Assembly (NCBI RefSeq): GCF_010993735.1
Contig: NZ_WQNI01000001.1
Span: forward strand, 496,001 to 560,000
Direction: 5' to 3'
Length of the DNA: 64,000 bases
Origin: Chelativorans alearensis
GTDB lineage: Bacteria > Pseudomonadota > Alphaproteobacteria > Rhizobiales > Rhizobiaceae
In this document: positions 16,354-24,661 of the stretch, piece by piece
How the letters are laid out: every line of letters starts with the position of its first letter
Numbering within the stretch: position 1 is the first letter of the stretch
The notes under the pieces: generated by a model
What the model saw: the letters and a program-made list of their open reading frames with translations, nothing else
What the model was told of the DNA's origin: nothing
The model's database searches: none
Made by a program: the position numbers and the translations under genes

Positions 16354-17676
16354 TCAATTGCGCATCATGTTGGGAAGGAACAGCGACAGTTCCGGAAAGC
16401 TCAGCAACAGAACCATGATGACCGCCTCGCAGGCAAGGAACCAGCCGATACCACGGAAGATCGTCTCCAAGGAGATCCGGTCGCCGACAACGTTCTTCAC
16501 CACATAGGCGTTGAACCCGACGGGCGGCGTAATGAGGCCGATCTCGATATATTTCACGACGATCACGCCGAGCCAGATGGGGTCGAGCCCAAGCGCGGCG
16601 AACATCGGCTGCACGATCGGCAGTGTGAGCAGGAGCACGCCGAGCGGATCGAGAAACATGCCGAGGATGATGTAGATGATCGACACCGCGACCAGCATCA
16701 GCACCGGGTCCAGCGCCCAGTCGCCCATCAGCGCCGCCATCATGCCGGGCACTCCGGCAAGCGCGAGGAAGCGCGTATACATCACCGCGCCGAAAGCGAC
16801 GAACAGCAGTTGCGACGTGGTCTTAATCGTGTCGAAGACCGCCGAAAACAGCATGTCCATCGTCAGCCGGCGCTGCATAAAACCGACCGCGCAGGCCAGG
16901 AACGCGCCTGCCGCACCGGCTTCCGTGGGGGTCACGACGCCCGCATAAAGGCCGCCGATGATGCCGACGATGAGGACCAGAAGCGGCCAGATCGGCAGGA
17001 GCGAGGCCCAGCGCGCACGCCACAAGGCGCGTCCCTTCATCGTATGGTCGAGCCGGGGCGCGATCTCCGGTTGGAAATAGCATCGGCCGATAATCATGGC
17101 GGCATAGATAAAGGCCGTCAGCAGCCCGGGGATGACGCCGGCGATGAGGAGCCGCGTGATCGAGACTTCGGCGAAAACGCCATAGATGACGAAGAGGATC
17201 GACGGCGGGATCAGGGCGCCAAGCGTGCCCGAGGATGCAACCACCCCGGCCGCCAGGCTTGGCGCATAGCCCGCCTTCAGCATCTCGGGAATGGCGAGCC
17301 GGCCCATGGTCGCCGACGTGGCCACCGAGGAGCCGGAAGCGGCGGCAAAGCCCGCCGAGGCGAAATTGGTCGCCACGGCGAGACCGCCCGGCAAGGCACT
17401 GAACCACAGGCGCGCGGCGTTGAAGATCGCTGTGGAGATGCCGGACGCATGGGCCACCGCTCCCATCAGGATGAACATGGGCACCGCCGAAAGCTCCCAC
17501 TTGGCGGCCACTTCGAAAGGGGTGTTCTGCATCACCGCGAAGGCGACGCGTTCATTGCGCAGAAGGGTCAGGCCAAGAAAGGCGACGACGCCGAGCGCCA
17601 CGCCGATGGGGATGCGGATTGCGATCAGCAGGAGGACGAGGCCGAGACTGCCGAAGCCCAGAAGCTCGTTGCTCAT
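16354..17676 (-). CDS. TRAP transporter large permease, DctM family (TRAP-2)
   Basis: 440-residue multi-helix permease. I chose the ATG at 17676 (MSNELLGFGSLG), whose ATGA overlaps the stop of the small permease; the open frame extends further but that part reads as the small subunit in another frame. Motifs: PMFILMGAVAHASG, ASAGFAAASGSSVATSATMG, IPPSILFVIYG and TPPVGFNAYVV. It is clearly paralogous to the TRAP-1 large permease. Confidence 0.9.
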   Translation of the reverse strand: MSNELLGFGSLGLVLLLIAIRIPIGVALGVVAFLGLTLLRNERVAFAVMQNTPFEVAAKWELSAVPMFILMGAVAHASGISTAIFNAARLWFSALPGGLAVATNFASAGFAAASGSSVATSATMGRLAIPEMLKAGYAPSLAAGVVASSGTLGALIPPSILFVIYGVFAEVSITRLLIAGVIPGLLTAFIYAAMIIGRCYFQPEIAPRLDHTMKGRALWRARWASLLPIWPLLVLIVGIIGGLYAGVVTPTEAGAAGAFLACAVGFMQRRLTMDMLFSAVFDTIKTTSQLLFVAFGAVMYTRFLALAGVPGMMAALMGDWALDPVLMLVAVSIIYIILGMFLDPLGVLLLTLPIVQPMFAALGLDPIWLGVIVVKYIEIGLITPPVGFNAYVVKNVVGDRISLETIFRGIGWFLACEAVIMVLLLSFPELSLFLPNMMRN

Positions 17677-18239
17677 AGGTTCGCACCTCCATCCCGGGGG
17701 CTCTCGCTCCCGAAGCCGCCCGCGCCCGCATTGGGATCGAGGCGTCCGGTGACGCCGGCGCGAAGATCGCGGAAGAGATAGATGGCGAGATAGACCGCCA
17801 TGAGCGTGAAGCCCGCCACCACCGTCCAGCGGGAGGGCCATATCTCGATGACGCCGGTGCCGGTCTCCTGGGCCTCGCGTATGCGCATCTTGCTTACGGC
17901 GATCTCAAAGGCCTTCCAGGCAAAGGTGGCGGTATAGGTAAGGGTGACGATACCCACGAGCCCATCGAGCAGCGTCCTTGAGCGCGGCTTCATCCAGCCT
18001 GTGAACAGATCCACGATGATGTGGCCCCGTTCGCGCGTCACCAGTGCCAGCGGCAGGAAGACGATAGCCGCCATGTAGTAGGCCGAAACGATCTCGATCG
18101 TCCCGGCGATCGGCCGGCTGAAGAAGGTGCGGCCGATCGCGTCCGCCGTCACGTGGAGCATCATCAGGATGGTTGCCGCGACGGCAACCCAGGCGAAGAA
18201 CCGGGTGAGCCCGGAAAGAAGGCGCTCGAGCAGAGCCAT
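17673..18239 (-). CDS. TRAP transporter small permease, DctQ family (TRAP-2)
   Basis: 188-residue membrane protein with four predicted helices (residues ~15-35, 50-70, 90-112, 130-155). IEIWPSRWTVVAGF near residue 125-140 is typical of DctQ. It shares a 4-bp overlap with the large permease gene. A 287-bp gap with a large palindromic repeat separates it from its binding-protein gene. Confidence 0.85.
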   Translation of the reverse strand: MALLERLLSGLTRFFAWVAVAATILMMLHVTADAIGRTFFSRPIAGTIEIVSAYYMAAIVFLPLALVTRERGHIIVDLFTGWMKPRSRTLLDGLVGIVTLTYTATFAWKAFEIAVSKMRIREAQETGTGVIEIWPSRWTVVAGFTLMAVYLAIYLFRDLRAGVTGRLDPNAGAGGFGSESPRDGGANL

Positions 18240-18328
18240 GGCAAGTTCCTTGTCTCATGACCGGAAAAGGCTGCCGGACAGCAGGGTGGTGCGACCCGTC
18301 GCGAACTCGGGTTAACGCGGCACCAATC

Positions 18329-18470
18329 ACCCCCACTCCGTCTTGCTTCGCAAGCCACCTCTCCCCCTGCCGGGGGAGAGGAAGGGCGCCAAGCGGTCCG
18401 GCCGGCGCTTCCTCTCCCCCGTCGAGCGGGGGAGAGGTGGATCGGCCGAAGGCCGAGACGGAGTGGGGGT
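18329..18470. repeat. Large palindromic repeat between TRAP-2 binding protein and permeases
   Basis: Outer arms ACCCCCACTCCGTC (18329-18342) and its exact reverse complement (18457-18470). Inside are two G/C hairpins, CCTCTCCCCC facing GGGGGAGAGG at 18358-18381 and again at 18411-18437; CCACCTCTCCCCC (18355-18367) also pairs perfectly with 18428-18440. The element can fold as one long hairpin or as a cruciform. Related CTCTCCCCC-rich palindromes are common between genes of Rhizobiales. In the message it would protect the upstream binding-protein transcript or lower permease expression. Confidence 0.8.
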
Positions 18471-18526
18471 CGACGCGGCATCCGTTGGCCCCGGCTCGTT
18501 GCCTTGGAGTCGCAAGAAAACGGGCA

Positions 18527-19669
18527 TCAAAGCGCTTCCGGATCCACCTTCGCGTAAACCTCGCGCCACAGCGCCTCGCGGAAGGCTTCGCGGTCGTCGC
18601 CGACCTCGTTCTCGATGATGCCCTTCCATTTCTCGAAGGCCGCGAGATAGAAATCGAGGATCGCTTCCGGATCCTTCACACCGGAATCGCGCGCGGCCGC
18701 GACATTCTCCTCGTACTGGATCGCATCCCGCTTCTCCATCACCTGGGCAAAGGGCTCTCCCCCCTCGATGAAGGTGATGCCACGCGAGCGCGCCTCCTCT
18801 TCCGTCTTCTCGTCCACGGCGATTTGCGCATCGAAGGTGGTCATCGTCACCAGATCGGGCGCGTGGTCGATATGCGCCTTCCGCGCCTCGGGCGACATGG
18901 CTTCCCAAATGTCGCGGTTGACATACATCATCACCGGCGGGCCACCCATGCCCATCGGTGCGTCGATCACCGTGTTGACGACATCCATGTAGCCGTAGCT
19001 CGTAAGCCAGGCGACAGCGCCCAGCACGCAGTCGAGCGCGCCGCGCTCGAGCGCCGATGTCGCCTCGCTCGGCGGCATGGAAACCGGCGTGCCGCCCAGG
19101 ATATTGGTGATGCTCACCCCACCGCCGGAGCTGCGGATGGCAAGGCCCTGCAAATCCTCTATGCCCTCAGGCTTGCCCCGGCACATGAAGAGATAGGGCG
19201 ATGTGCCGTAGCCCGCGAAGCCGACTGCGTTGTTGGCTTCAAACTCCTCGCGGCACTCGTCGCAGCCCAGCATCAGTGCCTCGTTCATGGCGCCGACCGA
19301 GGCCAGATAATGGTCGCCGATGAGGGACTGGCTGAAGATCAGGTTCGTGGCTGGCAGCATGCGCGGCTGATAGGGCGCCATGACGAGGCCGGCATCCATG
19401 AGGTTGCTGCCCACCGCCTCCGGCGTGCCCGGACCCGTCGCGAGCTGCGCGCCGCCGACCATCTTCCAATCGACTTCGCCGCCCGTCGCCTCCCGCACCA
19501 TGTCGAAATAGGGCACCAGGGCCTTCGTGTTGGTGTTGTTGCTGGCCCCGAGCCACGAACCGTAGACAAGTTCCTGCGCGGCGAGCGGGCTCGCGACGGC
19601 GAGCTGGAGCGCGATTGCCGCTGCAGCCGCCCCAGTCAGGTGTCTTGTATCTTTTATAAGATATCTCAT
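18527..19669 (-). CDS. TRAP transporter solute-binding protein, DctP-like (TRAP-2)
   Basis: 380-residue periplasmic protein. I chose the ATG at 19669, behind AGGAGGAG; an ATG seven codons upstream is less suited. The signal peptide runs to about residue 31 (GAAAAAIALQLAVASPLAA-QE). The mature N-terminus LVYGSWLGASN and cysteine pattern (CxxC in LGCDECREE near residue 135, FMCRGK, ALDCVLG) match the TRAP-1 binding protein. Association with AcnX, IlvD and an FAD oxidoreductase suggests a hydroxylated acid as substrate; this is inference. Confidence 0.87.
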   Translation of the reverse strand: MRYLIKDTRHLTGAAAAAIALQLAVASPLAAQELVYGSWLGASNNTNTKALVPYFDMVREATGGEVDWKMVGGAQLATGPGTPEAVGSNLMDAGLVMAPYQPRMLPATNLIFSQSLIGDHYLASVGAMNEALMLGCDECREEFEANNAVGFAGYGTSPYLFMCRGKPEGIEDLQGLAIRSSGGGVSITNILGGTPVSMPPSEATSALERGALDCVLGAVAWLTSYGYMDVVNTVIDAPMGMGGPPVMMYVNRDIWEAMSPEARKAHIDHAPDLVTMTTFDAQIAVDEKTEEEARSRGITFIEGGEPFAQVMEKRDAIQYEENVAAARDSGVKDPEAILDFYLAAFEKWKGIIENEVGDDREAFREALWREVYAKVDPEAL

Positions 19670-19714
19670 GTCTTTCTCCTCCTTGAGCACGTCGCCCTCC
19701 CGGACGTTCGAAAA

Positions 19715-20146
19715 TCAGAACCGCACGCGCGTGACCTCCACCCTCCCCGCGTCGGCATCCACGCGAACCAGGTCTCCGTCGCGAATCACCTTGAAGGGAT
19801 CGCGGTCGAAATCGGTCATCGCCGGCACGCGGGTCACCACCGCGCCGAGCGCGATCTTGGTCGTCATGATGGTGAACAGCATGGCCGCCGGCGCTGTCCC
19901 GAGCCGTCTGGTCATGTGGAAGTAGTGGGACCAGCCGGAAGACCCCTTGGCGCCGGGAAAGACGAGCACACGCCCTGCAAAGGATTCGCCGCGCCTTTCA
20001 TGCCGCATCTCGGTGATGGCGCCGGTTGCAGCATCGATACCGCCCCAGCCGGAAATCGTCTGGGTGGTCACGAAGGCCCTACCCTCGGCCACACCGCCCA
20101 CCACGCAGCGCCCCCGGATCACGACTGTTTCGGTCTCCGCCGCCAT
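19715..20146 (-). CDS. AcnX small subunit (DUF126, swivelling domain)
   Basis: 143 residues from the ATG at 20146 (an upstream in-frame ATG at 20167 would overlap the large subunit). The DUF126 fold is recognised from GRCVVGGVAEGRAFVTTQTISGWGG split over its N-terminus and PGAKGSSGWSHYF in the centre. In AcnX enzymes this small subunit caps the active site of the large subunit; a family signature is the Ser in GSSG. It starts 2 bp after the large-subunit stop. Known AcnX activities are cis-3-hydroxy-L-proline dehydratase (bacteria) and mevalonate-5-phosphate dehydratase (archaea). Confidence 0.85.
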   Translation of the reverse strand: MAAETETVVIRGRCVVGGVAEGRAFVTTQTISGWGGIDAATGAITEMRHERRGESFAGRVLVFPGAKGSSGWSHYFHMTRRLGTAPAAMLFTIMTTKIALGAVVTRVPAMTDFDRDPFKVIRDGDLVRVDADAGRVEVTRVRF

Positions 20147-20148
20147 GG

Positions 20149-21429
20149 TCACAGCTCCCCGCTCCACCGTCCGGTCATGGCGGCGTCGATGCAGTGCTCG
20201 AGCGAGCCAAACCAGGTCTCTTTGCCGGTGATGGCCGGCAGGTAGTGCGCCTGCTTGCAGCTATCGGTGGCGATGACTTCGGTGCCGGGCGGGGTGGCGC
20301 GGTTGATCGCCGGGCAACTGTCGGACATGACGTGGCCGCCGGCACGTTCGATGACGGCCGTGTAGCCGCAATCGTCGCACAGGGCCCGGATCTGGCGCGG
20401 CGTGTGAACCCAGAGAGCGACATTGGAGCTGATCCGGCGCCCGTCGAGCAAGGCCGCGATCTGCCACATCTGCTCGATGGAATTGTGCGGGCAGCCCAAC
20501 ATGACGAAATCGACACTGCGATTGCTCGCCTGGGCATTGATATGCTCGAACGCCCGCCGCCGCGCCGCCTCGTCATAGACGAATTCCTCTCGCGGCGCGC
20601 GACCGCCGAGCGCCTCTTCCTCGCTCGAGGCTTCCGCCGTCACACCGGGTATGTGGTACATCTCCACCCCGCCCGAGCTCGCCGCCGCGGCGCCGAAATG
20701 CTTCAGGTGCATCGGTCGCGGCTGCGGGATCGCCCCGGAGAGAAGGGGGATATCGTCCACCACCATCTCGCCGGCGGCATAGCCCAAGAGGCCCCAATCC
20801 ATCATGGTCTCGGGTGCCGCTTCGACCCGGACCCGATGCGTCGCGAGCCTGTTTTCCGTGATGTGGAGGCTGAAATCCGGGATGAGGCCGGTGATGGAGG
20901 CAGCACCGGTGGATTCGCGCCCCTCGACATTCGTGCGCGCGCCGAGAACGGCGTTGGCATAGACCACCGCCGAACTCTCCATCCAGGCAAGATGCTCCCC
21001 CTTCACCGGGACATTGCCCACCTGATAGGGCGTGCAGGTGGACGCCCATTGCACGCCGCGGCGGCCGAAAAACTCCTCCGATTTGCGCTGCAACTCGGCC
21101 TTTTCCCGGCTGAAGCCCTGAAGCGCGTGGTTCCGCGTGTCGATGCCGTGGATCAACTGGCAGGTGGAGACTACAGCCTGCGGCGTCTCCACCGTGTCGT
21201 CGGAATCGAGGTTGAAGCGGGAGAAGATCGTGTCGAAATCGTCCGGCGCGTCGAGGTCCGCCTGCACCCATGGGGTGGTCGACGACCAAGTGCCCGCGAC
21301 ATTGGTGACGGGGATCAGCCGCTCGGCCCCAAGTGCGGTGCCATAGCGGACGAGCAAATCCATCGCGCGCTGGCGCGCTGGGCCTTCGGCCCCGTCCAGC
21401 ATCGCCTTCTCACGGTCGCTCAGACGCAT
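20149..21429 (-). CDS. AcnX large subunit (DUF521, aconitase X catalytic domain)
   Basis: 426-residue catalytic subunit of an aconitase-X dehydratase. The ATG at 21429 follows a GGAGAGG ribosome site. Recognisable parts: RLSDREKAMLDG at the start, STCTPYQVGNVPVKGEH in the middle, VMLGCPHNSIEQ and MSDSCPAINR near the end. The cysteines in these three blocks fit the Fe-S ligands of the family. The reaction is probably removal of water from a hydroxylated acid such as cis-3-hydroxyproline. No proline racemase or pyrroline-carboxylate reductase is nearby, so a different substrate is possible. Confidence 0.87.
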   Translation of the reverse strand: MRLSDREKAMLDGAEGPARQRAMDLLVRYGTALGAERLIPVTNVAGTWSSTTPWVQADLDAPDDFDTIFSRFNLDSDDTVETPQAVVSTCQLIHGIDTRNHALQGFSREKAELQRKSEEFFGRRGVQWASTCTPYQVGNVPVKGEHLAWMESSAVVYANAVLGARTNVEGRESTGAASITGLIPDFSLHITENRLATHRVRVEAAPETMMDWGLLGYAAGEMVVDDIPLLSGAIPQPRPMHLKHFGAAAASSGGVEMYHIPGVTAEASSEEEALGGRAPREEFVYDEAARRRAFEHINAQASNRSVDFVMLGCPHNSIEQMWQIAALLDGRRISSNVALWVHTPRQIRALCDDCGYTAVIERAGGHVMSDSCPAINRATPPGTEVIATDSCKQAHYLPAITGKETWFGSLEHCIDAAMTGRWSGEL

Positions 21430-21472
21430 TCCAACACCCCTCTCCTTCACCTCAGCGTCTATTCCCTCCCTG

Positions 21473-22786
21473 TCACGGCGCCACGCTGTCGCAGCGTTCG
21501 AGATTGTCCGCCACACGCTTCTGCAGTGCGGCGATATCGATGTCGTGCACGCTTCCCGATCCCGCGAGATCGAGGGCGTTTGCGGCGGCTCGGGCCATGG
21601 CCATGCACGGGCCCATGACCCGCACCGACGAAAGGGCAGCCGGATCGCCGTCGATACAGCGGCCGACCGCGACGACGTTTTCGGCTTCCGGCGAAAGCAT
21701 CGCCGACAGGGGAACGTAGTGAACGTGGTCCTCGCCGAAGACTTCCCACACAAAGGTTTCCGGTGCGTTGTGCAGTTCGATCGGCCAGGCGGTGCGGGCG
21801 ATGGCATCGGCATAGCGATGGCCCGATTTCACCTCCTCCGTCGTGATCTGGTGCACGCCCTTGATCCAGCGGGTCTGGCGAATGCCGGGAAAGCCGTAGC
21901 TGCGCACGCGGATATTACCGAAGATATCGGGAAACTCATCGCGCAAGAGCCGGACGCCGCGGTCCACCTGATCCTTGCCGATGATGCCGGTCCGGGAGGC
22001 TTCTATCGGGTCGAGCGGCGTCTCCACATGCGTCATGTTGAGGACGGCCACATCCTTCCCCGGAAAATAGAAGACCAGGCCGTTGTGGCGAATGAGGCCG
22101 TATTCGCCCGCCTTCTTCTCGATGCGCGCCGCCAATTCCTCGCGCGAGGGCGGCTCGCCGTCGCCGATGCCCTCGATCACCGCCTGCTGGCTGCCATAGA
22201 TCTTCTCCACCGGCTCGCGGCAGGCGAAGCCCGCGCGATACATCAGCGCCGCATCGCCCGAGCAATCGGCATAGCTTTGCGCGCGGATCGTCACATCGCC
22301 ATATCGCGTGATGAAGTGGAGACCGGTGATACGTCGGTCGTCCCGATGCACGGTGCGCAGGGTCGCACCGACGATGGGGGTGATGCCGGCCGCATCGATG
22401 GAGCGCTCCACCCAGCGCGACAGGGCAATCTCGTTATAGTGCACCACCGTCGTCATCGGCCCATGCCGGTAGTGGACCGCGCCCTCCGCCCCCAGCGCCG
22501 CAAGCATGTCGTCCACCACGCCATAAGTGAAACGGTAGCCGTGGGTGCCGTTGCTGTAGAGCCCGCAGAACGTGCCGATGATCGAGTTGACCGCCTGTCC
22601 GCCGAGCGCGGGGAACGCATCGACGATGGCGACCTTCATGCCCAGCCGCGCCGCTTCCAGCGCGGTGGTGGTGCCGGAGATTCCCGCCCCGACGACGCAC
22701 AGGTCCACCTCCAGCTCGCGGCTTTCATCGACGCCGTTCCACCGGACGATGGTCGTCTCCGGGTTGATGGGACGCGATGCGGTCAT
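21473..22786 (-). CDS. FAD-dependent oxidoreductase (FAD_oxidored family)
   Basis: 437-residue flavoprotein. The FAD loop CVVGAGISGTTTALEAARLG starts about residue 28, followed by DAFPALGGQAVNS; the C-terminal FAD contact is NVVAVGRCIDGDPAALS. YADCSGDAALMYRAG is typical of this family, whose members are mostly uncharacterised oxidases or dehydrogenases. ATGA overlap with the IlvD-type gene upstream shows tight coupling. It may oxidise the substrate before or after dehydration by AcnX or IlvD. Confidence 0.8.
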   Translation of the reverse strand: MTASRPINPETTIVRWNGVDESRELEVDLCVVGAGISGTTTALEAARLGMKVAIVDAFPALGGQAVNSIIGTFCGLYSNGTHGYRFTYGVVDDMLAALGAEGAVHYRHGPMTTVVHYNEIALSRWVERSIDAAGITPIVGATLRTVHRDDRRITGLHFITRYGDVTIRAQSYADCSGDAALMYRAGFACREPVEKIYGSQQAVIEGIGDGEPPSREELAARIEKKAGEYGLIRHNGLVFYFPGKDVAVLNMTHVETPLDPIEASRTGIIGKDQVDRGVRLLRDEFPDIFGNIRVRSYGFPGIRQTRWIKGVHQITTEEVKSGHRYADAIARTAWPIELHNAPETFVWEVFGEDHVHYVPLSAMLSPEAENVVAVGRCIDGDPAALSSVRVMGPCMAMARAAANALDLAGSGSVHDIDIAALQKRVADNLERCDSVAP

Positions 22787-24489
22787 TCCTTCTCCTTTAC
22801 GGCGGTTTCGATGAGTGAGCCCCCACGGCGGAGCGGCTGGACGTTCTGCCGGTAGATCTTCAGCCAGCCCGAGTCGTCCGGGGGTGATGGGGGCGAGAAG
22901 CTTGCCGCGCGGGTGGCGAGTTCGTCGGCATCCACTTCGAGGTCGATGCGCTTGTCGCGCACGTCGATGTCGATCACGTCTCCATCGCGAACGAGCGCGA
23001 GCGGGCCGCCATCGGCGGCTTCCGGCTGCACCTCGCCGACCACCAGCCCCTTGTTCACAAGGCCGGAAAGCTGCCCGTCCGTGACCACGGCCACCTCGGC
23101 GCCCAGGCCAGCACCTTCCAGCGCGAAGACCAGCCGCGATGCGCCGCCCATGCCAGGCCCGCCGCGAACCCCCTGCCCGCGCAGCACGACCACATCGCCC
23201 GCCACGATCCGCCCCGCCGACAAGGCAGCCTCTGCACTGGCGCCGTCTTCGAAGATGCGGGCGCGACCACGAAATGCCAGCTTGCGGTCCGGCGTCCGCA
23301 GCCCGACCTTCACGATGGCTGTTTCCGGCGCAAGGCTGCCGCTGAGGAGCACGATCGCCGCCTCCTTCGACCAGGGCTGCTCCAGCGGCCGGATGACCGT
23401 GTCGCCGGCCAACGCCACGTCCGCGAGTTCGGTGCCGAGGCTCCGGCCGGTCGCCGTCAGCACATCCGTATCGAGCAGCGGCTCCAGCCGCTTCATCACG
23501 GCGCGGGCACCGCCTGCCGCTTCGAACGCTTCTATGCTGTCGGCACCGATGGGGCGCACGGCGGCAAGCACTGGTGTGCGATCCGACTCCCTGTCGAAGG
23601 TCTCGTAGATGTCGATATCGACGCCCGCCTCCAGCGCTACGGCCTGCAGATGCTTGATGCAGTTGATCGAACCGGCCTCGGCCAGCACCACGCGCGCGGC
23701 ATTGCGGAAGGCGCCTTCGGTCAGGATCTGCCTTGGGAGGAGATCTTCCCACACCATCTCGACAATCCGCCGGCAACTGCGCTCCACCATCTCCCACATG
23801 TGGGGCGAATTGGCCGCGACAGGCGCGCTTCCCGGCAGCGCCATGCCCAAGGCCTCGACCACCGAATGCATCGAATTCGCCGTTCCCATGCCGGAACACA
23901 CGCCCGGCGAGCGAATGGCGGCATCGGCCATCGCAGTAAGCCGCTCGAGGCTGATCGCCCCCTGCGCATGGTGGCCGGCATGCAGGAATACCTCCTCGAT
24001 ATCCACATGCTCGCCGTCCAGCTCGCCACTCGCCTGATAACCGCAGATAACGACCAGTGCGGGAATGTTCAGCCGGGCAGCCGCCATCAACTGCCCCGGC
24101 ACGGTCTTGTCGCAGGAGGTCAGAAGGATCATCCCGTCGAGTTGCGGGCCTTCCACCTGAACCTCGATGTCGTTGGCGATCAGGTCCCGGCTCGGCAGGA
24201 TGAAGGTGGCGCGACGGCCAGCGGAAATGATGAAATCGGACGGAGCCGTGGTGCGTATCTCGAAAGGAAGTCCGCCCGCCTCGCGAATCCATCCTTTCGC
24301 TCTCCTGGCGATTTCGTCCACATGAGAAAAACAGATGGCTATATCCGACGACGTGTTCACGACCGCGATTTTCGGCTTGAGCATGTCTTCGTCGGTGATG
24401 CCGAGAGCACGCCACTGCGCCCGCCGAACCGCCCAACGCGACGTTCCGACCTCGAAATTCGAGCGCAAGGCCCGTTTTCGGCCGCTCAT
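22783..24489 (-). CDS. IlvD/Edd family dehydratase
   Basis: 568-residue Fe-S dehydratase of hydroxy or sugar acids. The ATG at 24489 follows GAGGAGGAG; the frame extends upstream but without similarity. Cluster ligands: Cys in DIAICFSHVDEI, Cys in TSCDKTVPG (with the Lys that is carbamylated in relatives) and Cys in GVCSGMGTANSM; the last has VC where dihydroxyacid dehydratase has CC. GxSRLVFALEG and TDGQLSGLV complete the C-terminal domain. As first gene in an AcnX/FAD/TRAP operon it is more likely a sugar-acid dehydratase than the valine/isoleucine enzyme. Confidence 0.87.
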   Translation of the reverse strand: MSGRKRALRSNFEVGTSRWAVRRAQWRALGITDEDMLKPKIAVVNTSSDIAICFSHVDEIARRAKGWIREAGGLPFEIRTTAPSDFIISAGRRATFILPSRDLIANDIEVQVEGPQLDGMILLTSCDKTVPGQLMAAARLNIPALVVICGYQASGELDGEHVDIEEVFLHAGHHAQGAISLERLTAMADAAIRSPGVCSGMGTANSMHSVVEALGMALPGSAPVAANSPHMWEMVERSCRRIVEMVWEDLLPRQILTEGAFRNAARVVLAEAGSINCIKHLQAVALEAGVDIDIYETFDRESDRTPVLAAVRPIGADSIEAFEAAGGARAVMKRLEPLLDTDVLTATGRSLGTELADVALAGDTVIRPLEQPWSKEAAIVLLSGSLAPETAIVKVGLRTPDRKLAFRGRARIFEDGASAEAALSAGRIVAGDVVVLRGQGVRGGPGMGGASRLVFALEGAGLGAEVAVVTDGQLSGLVNKGLVVGEVQPEAADGGPLALVRDGDVIDIDVRDKRIDLEVDADELATRAASFSPPSPPDDSGWLKIYRQNVQPLRRGGSLIETAVKEKE

Positions 24490-24638
24490 CAAATCTCCTC
24501 CTCGGTCATCATTCGACCGGGGACCAAAAAGCCATAGGACGACCGACGACAGAAGGCACCGGCTGCGCCATTCACCTTTCGCGTTTCGAGAAAGATTGCG
24601 CTGCGGGCGCCGTGTTTGCGGGAGAATGTGTCGGACAT
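24489..24638 (-). CDS. Possible small upstream ORF (49 codons) before the IlvD-type gene
   Basis: ATG at 24638 behind a strong AGGAGG site, TGA overlapping the next ATG (TGATG). The peptide (starts MSDTFSRKHGARS) has no recognised family. It contains the antisense of the shared motif at 24582-24597. The arrangement parallels that before TRAP-1. It may be a leader peptide or a degenerated gene start. Confidence 0.28.
   Translation of the reverse strand: MSDTFSRKHGARSAIFLETRKVNGAAGAFCRRSSYGFLVPGRMMTEEEI
24582..24597. promoter_or_regulatory. Shared leader motif CGTTTCGAGAAAGATT upstream of the AcnX operon
   Basis: Near-copy of the motif at 9640-9655 in the TRAP-1 leader. It lies about 95 bp upstream of the IlvD-type start. 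Possible operator common to both TRAP operons; tentative. Confidence 0.3.
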
Positions 24639-24661
24639 TGTTTCCTCCTGCCGGTTCCAGG

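Noticed and set aside
18257-20245. 662-codon frame on the plus strand
   Set aside because: Runs through the palindromic repeat and antisense to the TRAP-2 binding protein and AcnX small subunit.
20026-22855. Two 430-530-codon plus-strand frames
   Set aside because: Antisense to the AcnX large subunit and the FAD oxidoreductase, which have recognisable motifs in the other strand.
22783-24489. Assignment as the valine/isoleucine biosynthetic IlvD
   Set aside because: Second cluster motif is VCSGMGTANSM instead of the CCSGM form, and it is the first gene of a TRAP/AcnX catabolic operon.
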